This document shows, one piece after another, positions 24,554 to 33,116 of a stretch of DNA of 64,000 bases. The translations under genes were made by a program, and so were the position numbers. The DNA lies in assembly GCF_020297055.1 (NCBI RefSeq), contig NZ_JAIXCQ010000005.1:62001-126000 (forward strand), written 5' to 3'. Numbering within the stretch: position 1 is the first letter of the stretch; every line of letters begins with the position of its first letter. The notes beneath the pieces were generated by a model. It was given only the letters and a program-made list of their open reading frames with translations, ran no database searches and was not told the origin of the DNA. Source of the stretch: Isoptericola luteus (GTDB taxonomy: Bacteria; Actinomycetota; Actinomycetes; Actinomycetales; Cellulomonadaceae).

Positions 24554-27500
24554 CCCGGACCTCACGCCTGCCGCGGGCCGGTACGCCGAGCTGCACGCCC
24601 ACTCGGCGTTCAGCTTCCTCGACGGCGCCTCGCACCCCGAGGAGCTCGCCGCCGAGGCCGCACGCCTGGGGCTGACGGCGCTCGCCGTCACCGACCACGA
24701 CGGCTTGTACGGGGTGGTGCGCTTCGCCGAGGCCGCGCGGGTGGTGGGTCTGCCCACCGTGTTCGGGGCGGAGCTGCACCTGGCGGCGCCCGTGCCCGGC
24801 GGCGCACCCGTGCTCGACCCGCCCACCGGGGTGCCGGACCCGCGCTCGACCCATCTGCTCGTGCTGGCCAGGGGCGCACAGGGTTACCGCAACCTGTCCC
24901 GGGCGATCGCGACCGCGCACCTCGAGGCAGGGGTCAAGGGCAAGGCGCGCTACGACCTCGACGCCCTGGGCGCCGAGGCGGCCGGTGAGTGGCTCGTGCT
25001 CACCGGCTGCCGCAAGGGGGCCGTCCGCCGCGCCCTGGTCGCGCCTGGCGGCGGCCGCGGCGCGGCGCGGCGTGAGCTCGACCGGCTCACGGACGCCTTC
25101 GGCCGCGACAACGTCGCCGTCGAGGTCACGGCCACCGGCGACCCGCGCGACGCCGACCTGCACGCCGCGCTCGCGGAGCTGGCCGACGGCGCCAGGCTCC
25201 CGCTGGTGGCCACCACCAACGCCCACTACGCCCGCCCGCGCGACGCCGACCTGGGCGCCGCGCTCGCGGCCGTGCGCGCCCGCGCGTCGCTGGACGCCAT
25301 GGACGGCTGGCTCCCGGGCGGCCCGACGGCGCACCTGCGCTCGGCGGCAGAGATGCTCGCCCTGCACCGGGCGCACCCGCAGTCGGTGGGCACCGCCGCC
25401 GCGCTGGCGGCGGAGTGCGCGTTCGACCTGCACCTCGTGGCACCCGACCTGCCCCCGTACCCCGTGCCGGAGGGCTACGACGAGGCCTCCTGGCTGCGCG
25501 AGCTGGTGCGGCGCGGGGCGACGGAACGCTACGGCCCGCGCGAGGCCGAACGCGTCCCGGGGGCATGGGCGCAGATCGACCACGAGCTGCGGGTCATCAC
25601 CGACCTGCACTTCCCCGGCTACTTCCTCGTGGTCTACGACCTGGTCGAGTTCTGCCGCACGCAGGGCATCCTGTGCCAGGGGCGGGGGAGCGCCGCGAAC
25701 TCCGCCGTCTGCTACGCCCTGGGCATCACCGCCGTCGACGCCGTGCGCCACGGGCTGCTCTTCGAGCGGTTCCTCGCGCCGGAGCGGGACGGGCCGCCGG
25801 ACATCGACATCGACATCGAGTCGGTGCGCCGCGAGGAGGTCATCCAGCACGTCTACGCGACGTTCGGGCGCACGCACGCCGCCCAGGTCGCGAACGTCAT
25901 CTCCTACCGGCCGCGGTCGGCCGTCCGCGACGCCGCCCGCGCGCTCGGGTACGACACCGGGCAGCAGGACGCCTGGAGCAAGTCGATCGAGCGCTGGGGG
26001 TCGCTGCGCGGCCCGGACCCGTCCAGCCCGGCGGCCGACGCCGCGGTCCAGGACGCCCGCGCGACGGCGGGCGCGCCGCCGTCCCGGACCGCCGTGCGGG
26101 ACGCGGCGAAGGAACGGCTGTGGGGCGGGCGGTTCGCCGACCCGCTCGCGACGGACGAGGATCAGGTCGCGCGCGCCGACGACGCCCACGACGTCGTCCC
26201 CGGCCACCGGCCGCCGTCCGCCGAGGAGGAGGGGCGGATCCCCGCGCCCGTGCTCGACCTCGCCGACCGCATGCTGCGGCTGCCGCGGCACCTGGGGATC
26301 CACTCGGGCGGCATGGTCATGTGCGACCGGCCCGTCATCGAGGTGTGCCCGGTGGAGTGGGCCCGCATGGAGGGCCGCACGGTGCTGCAGTGGGACAAGG
26401 AGGACTGCGCCGACGCGGGGCTGGTGAAGTTCGACCTGCTCGGGCTCGGCATGCTCACCGCGATCCGGTACGCGTTCGAGTCGATCGCCGAGCACACGGG
26501 CGAGCACCTCACGCTGCACGGGCTGCCCGCCGAGGACCCCGCGGTCTACGACCTGCTGTGCGCGGCGGACACCGTCGGGGTGTTCCAGGTGGAGTCCCGG
26601 GCGCAGATGGCGACCCTGCCGCGCCTGCAGCCCCGCCGGTTCTACGACATCGTCATCGAGGTCGCGCTCATCCGGCCCGGCCCCATCCAGGGTGGGTCCG
26701 TCCACCCCTACATCGAACGGGCGCGCGGTCGGTCGGAGGTGACCTACCTGCACCCGCTGCTCGAGCCGTCCCTCAAGCGGACCCTCGGGGTGCCGCTGTT
26801 CCAGGAACAGCTCATGCAGATGGCGATCGACGTCGCCGGGTTCAGCCCGGCCGAGTCGGACCAGCTGCGCCGGGCCATGGGGTCGAAACGGTCGGTCGAG
26901 CGGATGGAGGCGCTGCGGGCCCGGCTCATGGCGGGGATGGCGGAGAACGACGTCCCGCCCGACGTCGCCGAGCAGGTCTACGACAAGCTCAAGGCGTTTG
27001 CCGACTTCGGGTTCCCCGAGTCGCACGCCTACTCGTTCGCGTTCCTCGTCTACGCGAGCTCGTGGCTCAAGGTGCACCACCCGGCGGCGTTCTACGCGGG
27101 CCTGCTGGCCGCGCAGCCCATGGGTTTCTACTCGCCGCAGTCGCTGGCCGCCGACGCCCGCCGCCACGGCGTGCGGGTGCTGGGGCCGGACGTCAACGCG
27201 TCACGGGCGCTCGCGAGCGTGGAGAGGGTCGAGGGGGCCGGGTCCGCCGTCCCCTCGCGCTCGAATGATTCGGTCGCTTCGCTCCCTCGGCTCTCGCGCG
27301 AGGGGGCGCCGGACCCGGACCCGGGGCTCGCGGTGCGGCTCGGGATCGGCGCGGTGCGGGGGATGGGTACGGAGCTCGCGGAGCAGCTCGTCGCCGAGCG
27401 GGAGGCGCACGGCCCGTTCCGCGACCTGCGGGACCTGGTGCGCCGAGTGGAGCTGTCCACGTCCCAGCTCGAGGCGCTCGCGACGGCCGGTGCCACCGGG

Positions 27501-28031
27501 TCCCTGGGGGCGGGACGCCGCGAGGCGCTGTGGGCCGCGGGGGCGCTGGGCCAGGAGGGCCCGGGCACGCTGCCGGGCGTGAGCGTCGGGGTGAGCGCTC
27601 CGTCGCTGCCCGGCATGACGCCGCTCGAGATCGACGTGGCGGACGCCTGGGCCACCGGGGTGACGCCGTCCTCCACCTCCCCGCTGGAGCACGTGCGCGA
27701 CGGGCTCGCGCGGGCCGGGGTGCTCACCGTCGCCGGTGTGGTGGCCACCGAGCCGGGACGCCGGGTGGCGGTCGGCGGCGTCGTCACCCACCGCCAGCGT
27801 CCGGGGACGGCGGGCGGCGTGACCTTCCTGTCCCTGGAGGACGAGACCGGGCTGCTCAACGTCATCTGCACACCGGGCCTGTGGCGCCGGTTCGCCGTCG
27901 TGGCCCGGGGCGCCCCGGCGATGGTGGTGCGGGGCAGGGTCGAGAGCGCCGACGGCGCGGTCAACCTGCTCGCGGAGCACCTCGCGCCGTTGCGCCTGCC
28001 CGTGGCGACCCGGTCGCGGGACTTCCGCTGA
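24546..28031 (+). CDS. dnaE2: Error-prone DNA polymerase DnaE2
   Basis: A 1,161-residue C-family polymerase. The PHP domain opens with YAELHAHSAFSFLDGAS; the polymerase active site is PDIDIDIES with the catalytic aspartates; GRGSAANS and SHAYSFA segments follow, and the OB-fold region is near the C-terminus. It performs translesion synthesis with ImuA' and ImuB after DNA damage. It is somewhat longer than typical DnaE2 because of an Ala/Arg-rich stretch near residue 500 and a palindrome-coded insertion near residues 902-920 (27251-27305). The LexA box at 21939 should control the operon. Confidence 0.9.
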   Translation: MTDPDLTPAAGRYAELHAHSAFSFLDGASHPEELAAEAARLGLTALAVTDHDGLYGVVRFAEAARVVGLPTVFGAELHLAAPVPGGAPVLDPPTGVPDPRSTHLLVLARGAQGYRNLSRAIATAHLEAGVKGKARYDLDALGAEAAGEWLVLTGCRKGAVRRALVAPGGGRGAARRELDRLTDAFGRDNVAVEVTATGDPRDADLHAALAELADGARLPLVATTNAHYARPRDADLGAALAAVRARASLDAMDGWLPGGPTAHLRSAAEMLALHRAHPQSVGTAAALAAECAFDLHLVAPDLPPYPVPEGYDEASWLRELVRRGATERYGPREAERVPGAWAQIDHELRVITDLHFPGYFLVVYDLVEFCRTQGILCQGRGSAANSAVCYALGITAVDAVRHGLLFERFLAPERDGPPDIDIDIESVRREEVIQHVYATFGRTHAAQVANVISYRPRSAVRDAARALGYDTGQQDAWSKSIERWGSLRGPDPSSPAADAAVQDARATAGAPPSRTAVRDAAKERLWGGRFADPLATDEDQVARADDAHDVVPGHRPPSAEEEGRIPAPVLDLADRMLRLPRHLGIHSGGMVMCDRPVIEVCPVEWARMEGRTVLQWDKEDCADAGLVKFDLLGLGMLTAIRYAFESIAEHTGEHLTLHGLPAEDPAVYDLLCAADTVGVFQVESRAQMATLPRLQPRRFYDIVIEVALIRPGPIQGGSVHPYIERARGRSEVTYLHPLLEPSLKRTLGVPLFQEQLMQMAIDVAGFSPAESDQLRRAMGSKRSVERMEALRARLMAGMAENDVPPDVAEQVYDKLKAFADFGFPESHAYSFAFLVYASSWLKVHHPAAFYAGLLAAQPMGFYSPQSLAADARRHGVRVLGPDVNASRALASVERVEGAGSAVPSRSNDSVASLPRLSREGAPDPDPGLAVRLGIGAVRGMGTELAEQLVAEREAHGPFRDLRDLVRRVELSTSQLEALATAGATGSLGAGRREALWAAGALGQEGPGTLPGVSVGVSAPSLPGMTPLEIDVADAWATGVTPSSTSPLEHVRDGLARAGVLTVAGVVATEPGRRVAVGGVVTHRQRPGTAGGVTFLSLEDETGLLNVICTPGLWRRFAVVARGAPAMVVRGRVESADGAVNLLAEHLAPLRLPVATRSRDFR
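27251..27305 (+). repeat. Palindromic element inserted in frame within dnaE2
   Basis: Perfect ten-base arms CCCCTCGCGC and GCGCGAGGGG enclose 35 bases containing TTCGGTCGCTTCGCTCCCTC. The encoded Ser/Arg-rich stretch falls between DnaE2 segments that normally join directly (before LAVRLGIGAVRGMG). It looks like a mobile palindromic repeat tolerated in a surface loop. Confidence 0.6.
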
Positions 28032-28057
28032 GGGGGCCGGCGTGGTTCCGCGGGTGA

Positions 28058-28675
28058 TCAGCTCTCCTCGAGCTCGAGCCGCATCACCCAGCGCGGCAAC
28101 CGGCCGCTGGTCGCCGACGTCGGACCGACCCGCGTGAAGCCGGCCCCCTCGAACAGCCCGACGGTGCCCACGAACGCGGAGCCGACGGGCACGCGGCCGA
28201 ACCCCGGGTCGACGGGGTACCCCTCGATCGTCCGCGCGCCATGCGAGCGGGCGTACTCGACGCCGCCGTGCAGCAGGGCACGGGCCACGCCCCGGCGGCG
28301 GTGGCCAGGCCGGACGGTGAAGCACATCACCACCCACGTCGTGGGCCACGACTCCGGGTCGCCGGCGGGCAGGACGCGCGAGCGCTGCAGCGTGCGGCTC
28401 TGCGACCGCGGGGACAGCCCGAGCCAGCCGACCACCTCGCCAGCAGGCCGGTCGACGGCCCTGCCGCCGGGGGCCGTCTCGTCCTCCGGGCCGAGGTAGG
28501 CCAGGAGCCCGGGCGCGGGCTCGCCGGCCGCCAGGCCGCGCAGGTGATCCTGCCGTTCCACCCCCGGGGGCGGTAGCCGCCAGTGCAGGCACCAGCAGGC
28601 CTCCTCGCGACCCCGCGGGTTGAGCAGGGTCACGACGTCGTCGAACCGGTCGGCGGTGGCGGGCAGGATCCGCAT
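28058..28675 (-). CDS. GNAT family acetyltransferase
   Basis: A 205-residue protein with a GNAT core. The acetyl-CoA loop is VVMCFTVRPGHRRRGVARALLHGGVEYAR, around residues 118-145. The N-terminal part has a Cys/Trp-rich CWCLHW segment. A TAGCGT box ends eight bases before ATG 28675, suggesting a leaderless or very short leader. The substrate is unknown. It ends convergently to dnaE2. Confidence 0.8.
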   Translation of the reverse strand: MRILPATADRFDDVVTLLNPRGREEACWCLHWRLPPPGVERQDHLRGLAAGEPAPGLLAYLGPEDETAPGGRAVDRPAGEVVGWLGLSPRSQSRTLQRSRVLPAGDPESWPTTWVVMCFTVRPGHRRRGVARALLHGGVEYARSHGARTIEGYPVDPGFGRVPVGSAFVGTVGLFEGAGFTRVGPTSATSGRLPRWVMRLELEES

Positions 28676-28731
28676 GTCTGCGACGCTACGGCGCGGGACC
28701 GACACGCCGGCCTCGCCCGCCGTCGGCCGGC

Positions 28732-29136
28732 TCAGTCCGGTAGGGGGACCAGGACGCACACCTCGAAGGTGTCCCGGCCGCGGCGCAGCAGGTAGCGGTA
28801 GCGCTCCGCCGTGGTCTCGGCCGCGTACTCGTCGCGGTACGACCAGCGCACGTCCACCCACAGCAGGCCCCAGCCGACCTCCTCGATCGAGACCACCTCG
28901 GGGACGGTCGCGACGGCGTCCCGCGCGCGATCCGCACCGGGCCGATCGCGGGAGAGGGCCAGGACCTCCTCGGGTGACGACACGAGGGTCGAGGAGTCCT
29001 GCCCCACGACCAGCGCCGGCAGGTTGAACCGCGAGGTGAGCTCCTCGTGGTCGCCCGCGCCCACCGCGAAGCCGTACTCGGCGAGGAACCGCTGGAGCGC
29101 GTCCAGGTCGTACCCGCCGGAGGGCTGCGTCGTCAT
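28732..29136 (-). CDS. Conserved-looking small protein, function not recognised
   Basis: A 134-residue soluble, acidic protein. Features include LDALQRFLAEYGFAVGAGD at the start and a C-terminal half rich in Trp and Arg (VGWGLLWVDVRWSYRDEY). No domain is recognised with confidence; the compact alpha+beta character would fit an NTF2-like fold, but this is a guess. TACCGT ends seven bases before ATG 29136, and GGAGGG also precedes the start. It lies between the acetyltransferase and RIO kinase genes in the same direction. Confidence 0.65.
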   Translation of the reverse strand: MTTQPSGGYDLDALQRFLAEYGFAVGAGDHEELTSRFNLPALVVGQDSSTLVSSPEEVLALSRDRPGADRARDAVATVPEVVSIEEVGWGLLWVDVRWSYRDEYAAETTAERYRYLLRRGRDTFEVCVLVPLPD

Positions 29137-29198
29137 CCCTCCACGGTAGGTCCGTTCGCGGAGGGTCGCCCGGCCCGCCGTCGCCGGCGAAGCGTGGT

Positions 29199-30089
29199 TC
29201 ACCACGCCTGGGCGAACACGTCGGCGAACAGCTCGTCGGCGTCGGCCTCCAGCCCGCGTGCCACGAACCACGTGCAGACGTTCACGCAGTCGCGGTGCAG
29301 CAGCTCGGTGCCGAACGGGTTCGCGACGAGGTCGACGACCTGCGGAAGGTCGATGATCACCAGCCGCCCGCCGTCGTCGGCGCCGTCCACGAGGATGTTG
29401 TACGGCGACAGGTCGCCGTGCGCCCACCCCAGCCGGGCCAGCACGCCCATGGCGCGGGAGAGCTGGTCGAACCAGTCGGCGAGCAGGGCCGCGTCGGGGC
29501 GGGTGCGCGCGAGGCGCGGCGCGGCCTCGTACGCGCCGTCGTCGGTGACGTGGCCGACGAACTCCATGAGGAGCTCGGTGCCGTCGATCTGCACCGGGTA
29601 GGGCACGGGGGCGCCGGCGTCCCAGAGCGTCGTCAGGGCGGCGAACTCGGCGTCGGCCCACTGCGTGGCGGCGACCGTACGCCCCCACGAGGACTTGCGG
29701 TCCTCGATGGCCCGCTGGTCACGGGTCCGCCGCACGCGCCGGCCGTCGGTGTACTCGCCGTCGCGGTGGAACTGCCGGTGGTCGCGGCCGCGGTACCGCT
29801 TGGCGGCGAGCAGGCTGTGGCGGCCGGGGTCGCCGGGCACGGCACGCTCGACGAGGAAGACGTCCGCCTCCTTGCCGGTCTTGAGGATGCCGAGCTCGGT
29901 GTCCAGGGCGGCGTCGGCGACCACGACCCAGTCGGGACGTGGTTCGGGCCCGCGCTGGCCCTTGGTCACGGAGGTCCAGGTGGACCACCGCTGGTCCGGC
30001 CCGGGCTCGACCAGGGGCGACGCGCCCTGGAGGCCGGTGGCGACGAAGAGCTCAGGGGTGGGGAACGAGTCAGGGGTGTGCAGCTGCAC
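29199..30089 (-). CDS. RIO-type serine/threonine kinase
   Basis: A 296-residue kinase of the RIO1/RIO-like family. The ATP site has GILKTGKEADVFLVE, the catalytic loop is WAHGDLSPYNILVDG and the metal-binding loop is LVIIDLPQVVD. Bacterial RIO proteins are poorly characterised; eukaryotic and archaeal ones act in ribosome maturation. GTG 30089 follows GAGGAG at seven bases. Ahead of it lies a 22-codon ORF with a strong ribosome binding site (30134-30202), so expression may depend on translation of a leader. Confidence 0.87.
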   Translation of the reverse strand: MQLHTPDSFPTPELFVATGLQGASPLVEPGPDQRWSTWTSVTKGQRGPEPRPDWVVVADAALDTELGILKTGKEADVFLVERAVPGDPGRHSLLAAKRYRGRDHRQFHRDGEYTDGRRVRRTRDQRAIEDRKSSWGRTVAATQWADAEFAALTTLWDAGAPVPYPVQIDGTELLMEFVGHVTDDGAYEAAPRLARTRPDAALLADWFDQLSRAMGVLARLGWAHGDLSPYNILVDGADDGGRLVIIDLPQVVDLVANPFGTELLHRDCVNVCTWFVARGLEADADELFADVFAQAW

Positions 30090-30133
30090 GGGGGATCTCC
30101 TCAGGGAGGCGAGGAACCGCCAGCCGGGGCTCC

Positions 30134-30202
30134 TCAGACGAGGGTGGGTTCCGCCCGCCGGGAGGTCTGCTCCGGGAGGGCGCACGAGACGACGACGTCC
30201 AT
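30134..30202 (-). CDS. Candidate 22-residue leader peptide before the RIO kinase gene
   Basis: ATG 30202 is preceded by AAGGAGGGCAGAGCA, a near-perfect Shine-Dalgarno sequence at good spacing. The peptide reads MDVVVSCALPEQTSRRAEP followed by TLV and a TGA stop, 44 bases before the kinase start. It has no homology that I recognise. The distance and the strong start signal suggest a regulatory upstream ORF, for example a translation-coupled attenuator. A chance ORF is the alternative. Confidence 0.45.
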   Translation of the reverse strand: MDVVVSCALPEQTSRRAEPTLV

Positions 30203-30309
30203 TGCTCTGCCCTCCTTCGCCCTGTCGGCACGCCCTGCGCGCGCCGTGCATCGGGATCGTGTCAGGGTGGCGCCGCCGACGTCCACGGTTTATTTCGTAC
30301 GGTGCACAG

Positions 30310-31134
30310 ATGGAGTTCGTGACGGTCGCCGCGGGCGTGCTGGTGCGCACGAGCCGGCGGGAGCACACGACCACGACGCTCGTCCTGGGACGGCGGGTGG
30401 GGCCGCGCCGCGCCGCGCTGCTGGTGGACCCCGCCTGGGAGGCGGACGAGCTCGAGTCTCTCGCCGCGGAGGTGGACGTCCGCGGCTCGCGCGTCGTCGC
30501 GGGCTTCTCGACGCACGCCCACGTCGACCACCTGTTGTGGCACCCGGCGCTGGGCGACGTCCCGCGCTGGGCGACGCCCACGGCGGCGGCGGTCGCTGCG
30601 GCCGATCACGACAGGTTGCGGGCCGAGCTGCGGGAGGACGCGCTCCGGCACGACGGCGTCGTCCCGCCGGCGATGGAGGCCGTGTTCGGGCGGGTGGCAC
30701 CGATCGCCGGCCCGGACGCCGGGGTCCCCGACCCGGAGGGTCTGCTGCCGCCGACCGAGGTCGTGTCGCACGACGCGCACGCGCCGGGGCACGGAGCGCT
30801 CTGGCTCCCCGAGGTCCGGGTGCTGGTGGTGGGCGACATGCTCAGCGACAGGGAGCTGCCGCTGGTGTTCGACGAGATCACGGGGAGCACCGACGTCGTC
30901 GGGTACCTCGCCGGGCTGGAGCGGCTGACGCCGGTCGTGGCCCGGGCGGACGCGCTCGTACCCGGGCACGGCACGCCGTCGCGCAGCCCGCTGGAGCGGC
31001 TGGACGCGGACCGGCGCTACCTCGACGCGGTCCTGGCGGGGTCCCCGGTCGACGACCCTCGGCTGAGCGGGCCCGGCATGGCCGCCGAGCACGAGCGGCT
31101 GTGCCGCGTCGTGGCCGGCGAGGAGCCGGCCTGA
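30310..31134 (+). CDS. Metallo-beta-lactamase fold hydrolase
   Basis: A 274-residue MBL-fold protein. The metal-binding motif is THAHVDHLLW (HxHxDH), a second His is in HAPGHGALWLPE, an Asp in VVGDMLSD and a last His in VPGHGTP, so both metal sites look complete. The substrate is unknown; lactonase, glyoxalase II-like or phosphodiesterase activities all occur in this fold. TACGGT ends seven bases before ATG 30310, with no ribosome binding site, so it is probably leaderless. It is divergent from the RIO kinase. Confidence 0.8.
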   Translation: MEFVTVAAGVLVRTSRREHTTTTLVLGRRVGPRRAALLVDPAWEADELESLAAEVDVRGSRVVAGFSTHAHVDHLLWHPALGDVPRWATPTAAAVAAADHDRLRAELREDALRHDGVVPPAMEAVFGRVAPIAGPDAGVPDPEGLLPPTEVVSHDAHAPGHGALWLPEVRVLVVGDMLSDRELPLVFDEITGSTDVVGYLAGLERLTPVVARADALVPGHGTPSRSPLERLDADRRYLDAVLAGSPVDDPRLSGPGMAAEHERLCRVVAGEEPA

Positions 31135-31152
31135 TCGCCTGGCGCGACGGGC

Positions 31153-31980
31153 TCAGCCCGCGGCCCAGGCACCGATCGTCGCCACGGCGGAGTTCCACAC
31201 GGACAAGGTGTCGTAGCCCATCTGGTCCAGCATGGCCCACCCCACGCCGAGGATCGCGTACGCGCTGACGGGCGTCATGAAGACCCACTCCCGCCAGGAG
31301 CCGGCGTCGCCGAGGATCGGGACGGAGAGGTTGCCGCCGTCGCGCCACACGTCGTCGAAGGGCATCCAGCGGTAGCGGCGCACCCATGTGGGGGAGCGGA
31401 ACTTCAGCGGCCACAGCAGCGGCACCCCGCGCGTGGTGAGCATGTCGCCGACGATGTGCGCGGCGCAGCCGAGCCCCACGCAGAACGGCATCCAGTACCA
31501 CTCCTCGGGTGCGAAGACGGCGACGGCGGCGCCGAGCGTGACGGAGATCGTCCACGTCCACCAGCGGCGTCCGCCGGTCAGCTTGAGGGCGCGCAGGGCG
31601 AACGCGATGAGCAGCACCGCCATGATCCCGGGACCGACGAGCACGTCCCCGAACGCCTCGGTGCGGATCGACACCATGCCCATGACCCAGGCGATCGCAG
31701 TGAAGACGGCGATCCCCAGCAGGGAGTGGGTCCCGTTGCGGTGCCCGCCGGACAGGGACGAGACCAGCTTGGTGACGCCCTCCGAGACCGGTGGGAGGGA
31801 GTGGGCGATGGTGCCGTTGTGGTGGTCGGCGTCGGGCAGCAGCGCGGCCCCCGCGCACACCAGGGCGCCGGTCATGACCCCGATCTCCGAGACCGGGTAC
31901 CACCCGAACGCGATCGGTGTCGTCGACGTCACCGCCACCCAGACGGCCGCTCCTGACGCGGCATGGTGCCCACCCATCAT
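31153..31980 (-). CDS. YdjM/DUF457-type membrane-bound metal-dependent hydrolase
   Basis: A 275-residue integral membrane protein with about six hydrophobic segments. The family motifs are MGGHHAASGAAV at the start, LPDADHHNGT, HRNGTHSLLG and AAHIVGDMLTTRGVPLLWP, carrying His and Asp residues that probably bind metal near the membrane. E. coli YdjM belongs to the LexA regulon, but no SOS box is visible here. It ends 18 bases from the convergent MBL-fold gene. Confidence 0.8.
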   Translation of the reverse strand: MMGGHHAASGAAVWVAVTSTTPIAFGWYPVSEIGVMTGALVCAGAALLPDADHHNGTIAHSLPPVSEGVTKLVSSLSGGHRNGTHSLLGIAVFTAIAWVMGMVSIRTEAFGDVLVGPGIMAVLLIAFALRALKLTGGRRWWTWTISVTLGAAVAVFAPEEWYWMPFCVGLGCAAHIVGDMLTTRGVPLLWPLKFRSPTWVRRYRWMPFDDVWRDGGNLSVPILGDAGSWREWVFMTPVSAYAILGVGWAMLDQMGYDTLSVWNSAVATIGAWAAG

Positions 31981-32060
31981 GGCGTGCGGTGCTCCTTCGT
32001 CCTGATCCTCACCCTTGACCGATTGGTCCGGGCGGGGAGGACGCTACACGGTCAGGGGTG

Positions 32061-33116
32061 TCACGCGTCGGAGAGCTCGACGACGACCTTCACGTCGTCA
32101 GGGGTCGTCTCGAACGCCTCGGTGGCCCGCTCGAGGGGCACCGTGCGCGTGATCAGGCGTTCGAGCCAGTCGTGGTCGGCCCGCGCAAGGGCCTCGGCAC
32201 CCGTCCGGTAGTGGGACAGGTTGGCGTTGACGGACCCCACGACGACGTCGTTCTCCAGGACGATCTCGCGGTTGACCGCCCCGATGTCGAGGTCCAGCCG
32301 GTAGCCGGCCGACGTGACCCCGGTCAGGACGGTGATGCCGTAGGCCGTCGTGGCGGACAGGACGTCGAGGACGACGGAGCCGGCCCCCGTCGCCTCGATG
32401 ACGAGGTCCGGGCCGACCGCGTCGGCGACGGAGGCGACGTCGTCCGCGTGGTACGTGGCACCGATGTCGGCGACGAGTCCCGGCTTGGGCCCCTCGGTGA
32501 CGCGGTCGAGGACGTGCACGTCGAGTCCCCGCTGGACGCCGAGGAGCGCCGCGAGCAGGCCGATCGGCCCGGCGCCGGTGACCAGCACCGTGCTCGGCTC
32601 GAACCACGCGCGCCCGCCGACCTTGTCGATCTGGTCCCAGGCCTTGGCGACGACCGTCGTCGGCTCCAGGAGCACGCCCGCCCGCCGCAGCGCGGGGTCG
32701 AGCCGCACGGCGCGCTCGGGCTCGATGACCCACTGCCGGCTCGCGAAGCCGTCGACCTCCTTGATCCCGTGCTCGGTGTACCGGCCGTTGCGGCACATGT
32801 CGAACTCCCCGTGCGCGCAGGCGCCGCACGGCACCGGGTCGGGACGGCGCACCACGCCCACCACGAGGTCGCCGACGGCGAAGCCCGAGCCCTCGGGTGC
32901 CGTGCGCACGCGGCCGAGCGACTCGTGCCCCAGCACGAGACGGTCGGAGCCGGGGGGCGGCGCGCCGTGCTCCCCGGCCACGATCTCGTGGTCGGTGCCG
33001 CAGATCCCCACCGCGAGCCCGTCGACGAGCAGCTCGGTGGGCCCGGCGACGGCGTCCGGCACGTCCGTGACGGCGAGGCTCCCCTCGCGCGCGGGATCGA
33101 TCGTCAGCGCCCTCAT
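32061..33116 (-). CDS. Zinc-dependent glucose 1-dehydrogenase
   Basis: A 351-residue medium-chain dehydrogenase. Catalytic-zinc ligands are seen in GICGTDHEI and LGHESLG, and the structural-zinc-like lobe in CGACAHGEFDMCRNGRYTEHG; the last segment is diagnostic of archaeal/bacterial glucose dehydrogenases. The cofactor fold follows (VTGAGPIGLLAALLG). It oxidises glucose to gluconolactone. ATG 33116 overlaps the stop of the GH15 gene by four bases, so it would act on glucose released by that enzyme. Confidence 0.82.
   Translation of the reverse strand: MRALTIDPAREGSLAVTDVPDAVAGPTELLVDGLAVGICGTDHEIVAGEHGAPPPGSDRLVLGHESLGRVRTAPEGSGFAVGDLVVGVVRRPDPVPCGACAHGEFDMCRNGRYTEHGIKEVDGFASRQWVIEPERAVRLDPALRRAGVLLEPTTVVAKAWDQIDKVGGRAWFEPSTVLVTGAGPIGLLAALLGVQRGLDVHVLDRVTEGPKPGLVADIGATYHADDVASVADAVGPDLVIEATGAGSVVLDVLSATTAYGITVLTGVTSAGYRLDLDIGAVNREIVLENDVVVGSVNANLSHYRTGAEALARADHDWLERLITRTVPLERATEAFETTPDDVKVVVELSDA

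Noticed and set aside
20885-24826. A single 1,313-codon minus-strand frame ending in the FabG-type gene
   Set aside because: Only the last 254 residues are SDR; the upstream part is antisense to imuA' and imuB and crosses both the LexA box and operator copy 4.
24135-27167. A 1,010-codon minus-strand frame
   Set aside because: Shadow of imuB and dnaE2, with His/Arg/Gly-rich nonsense sequence.
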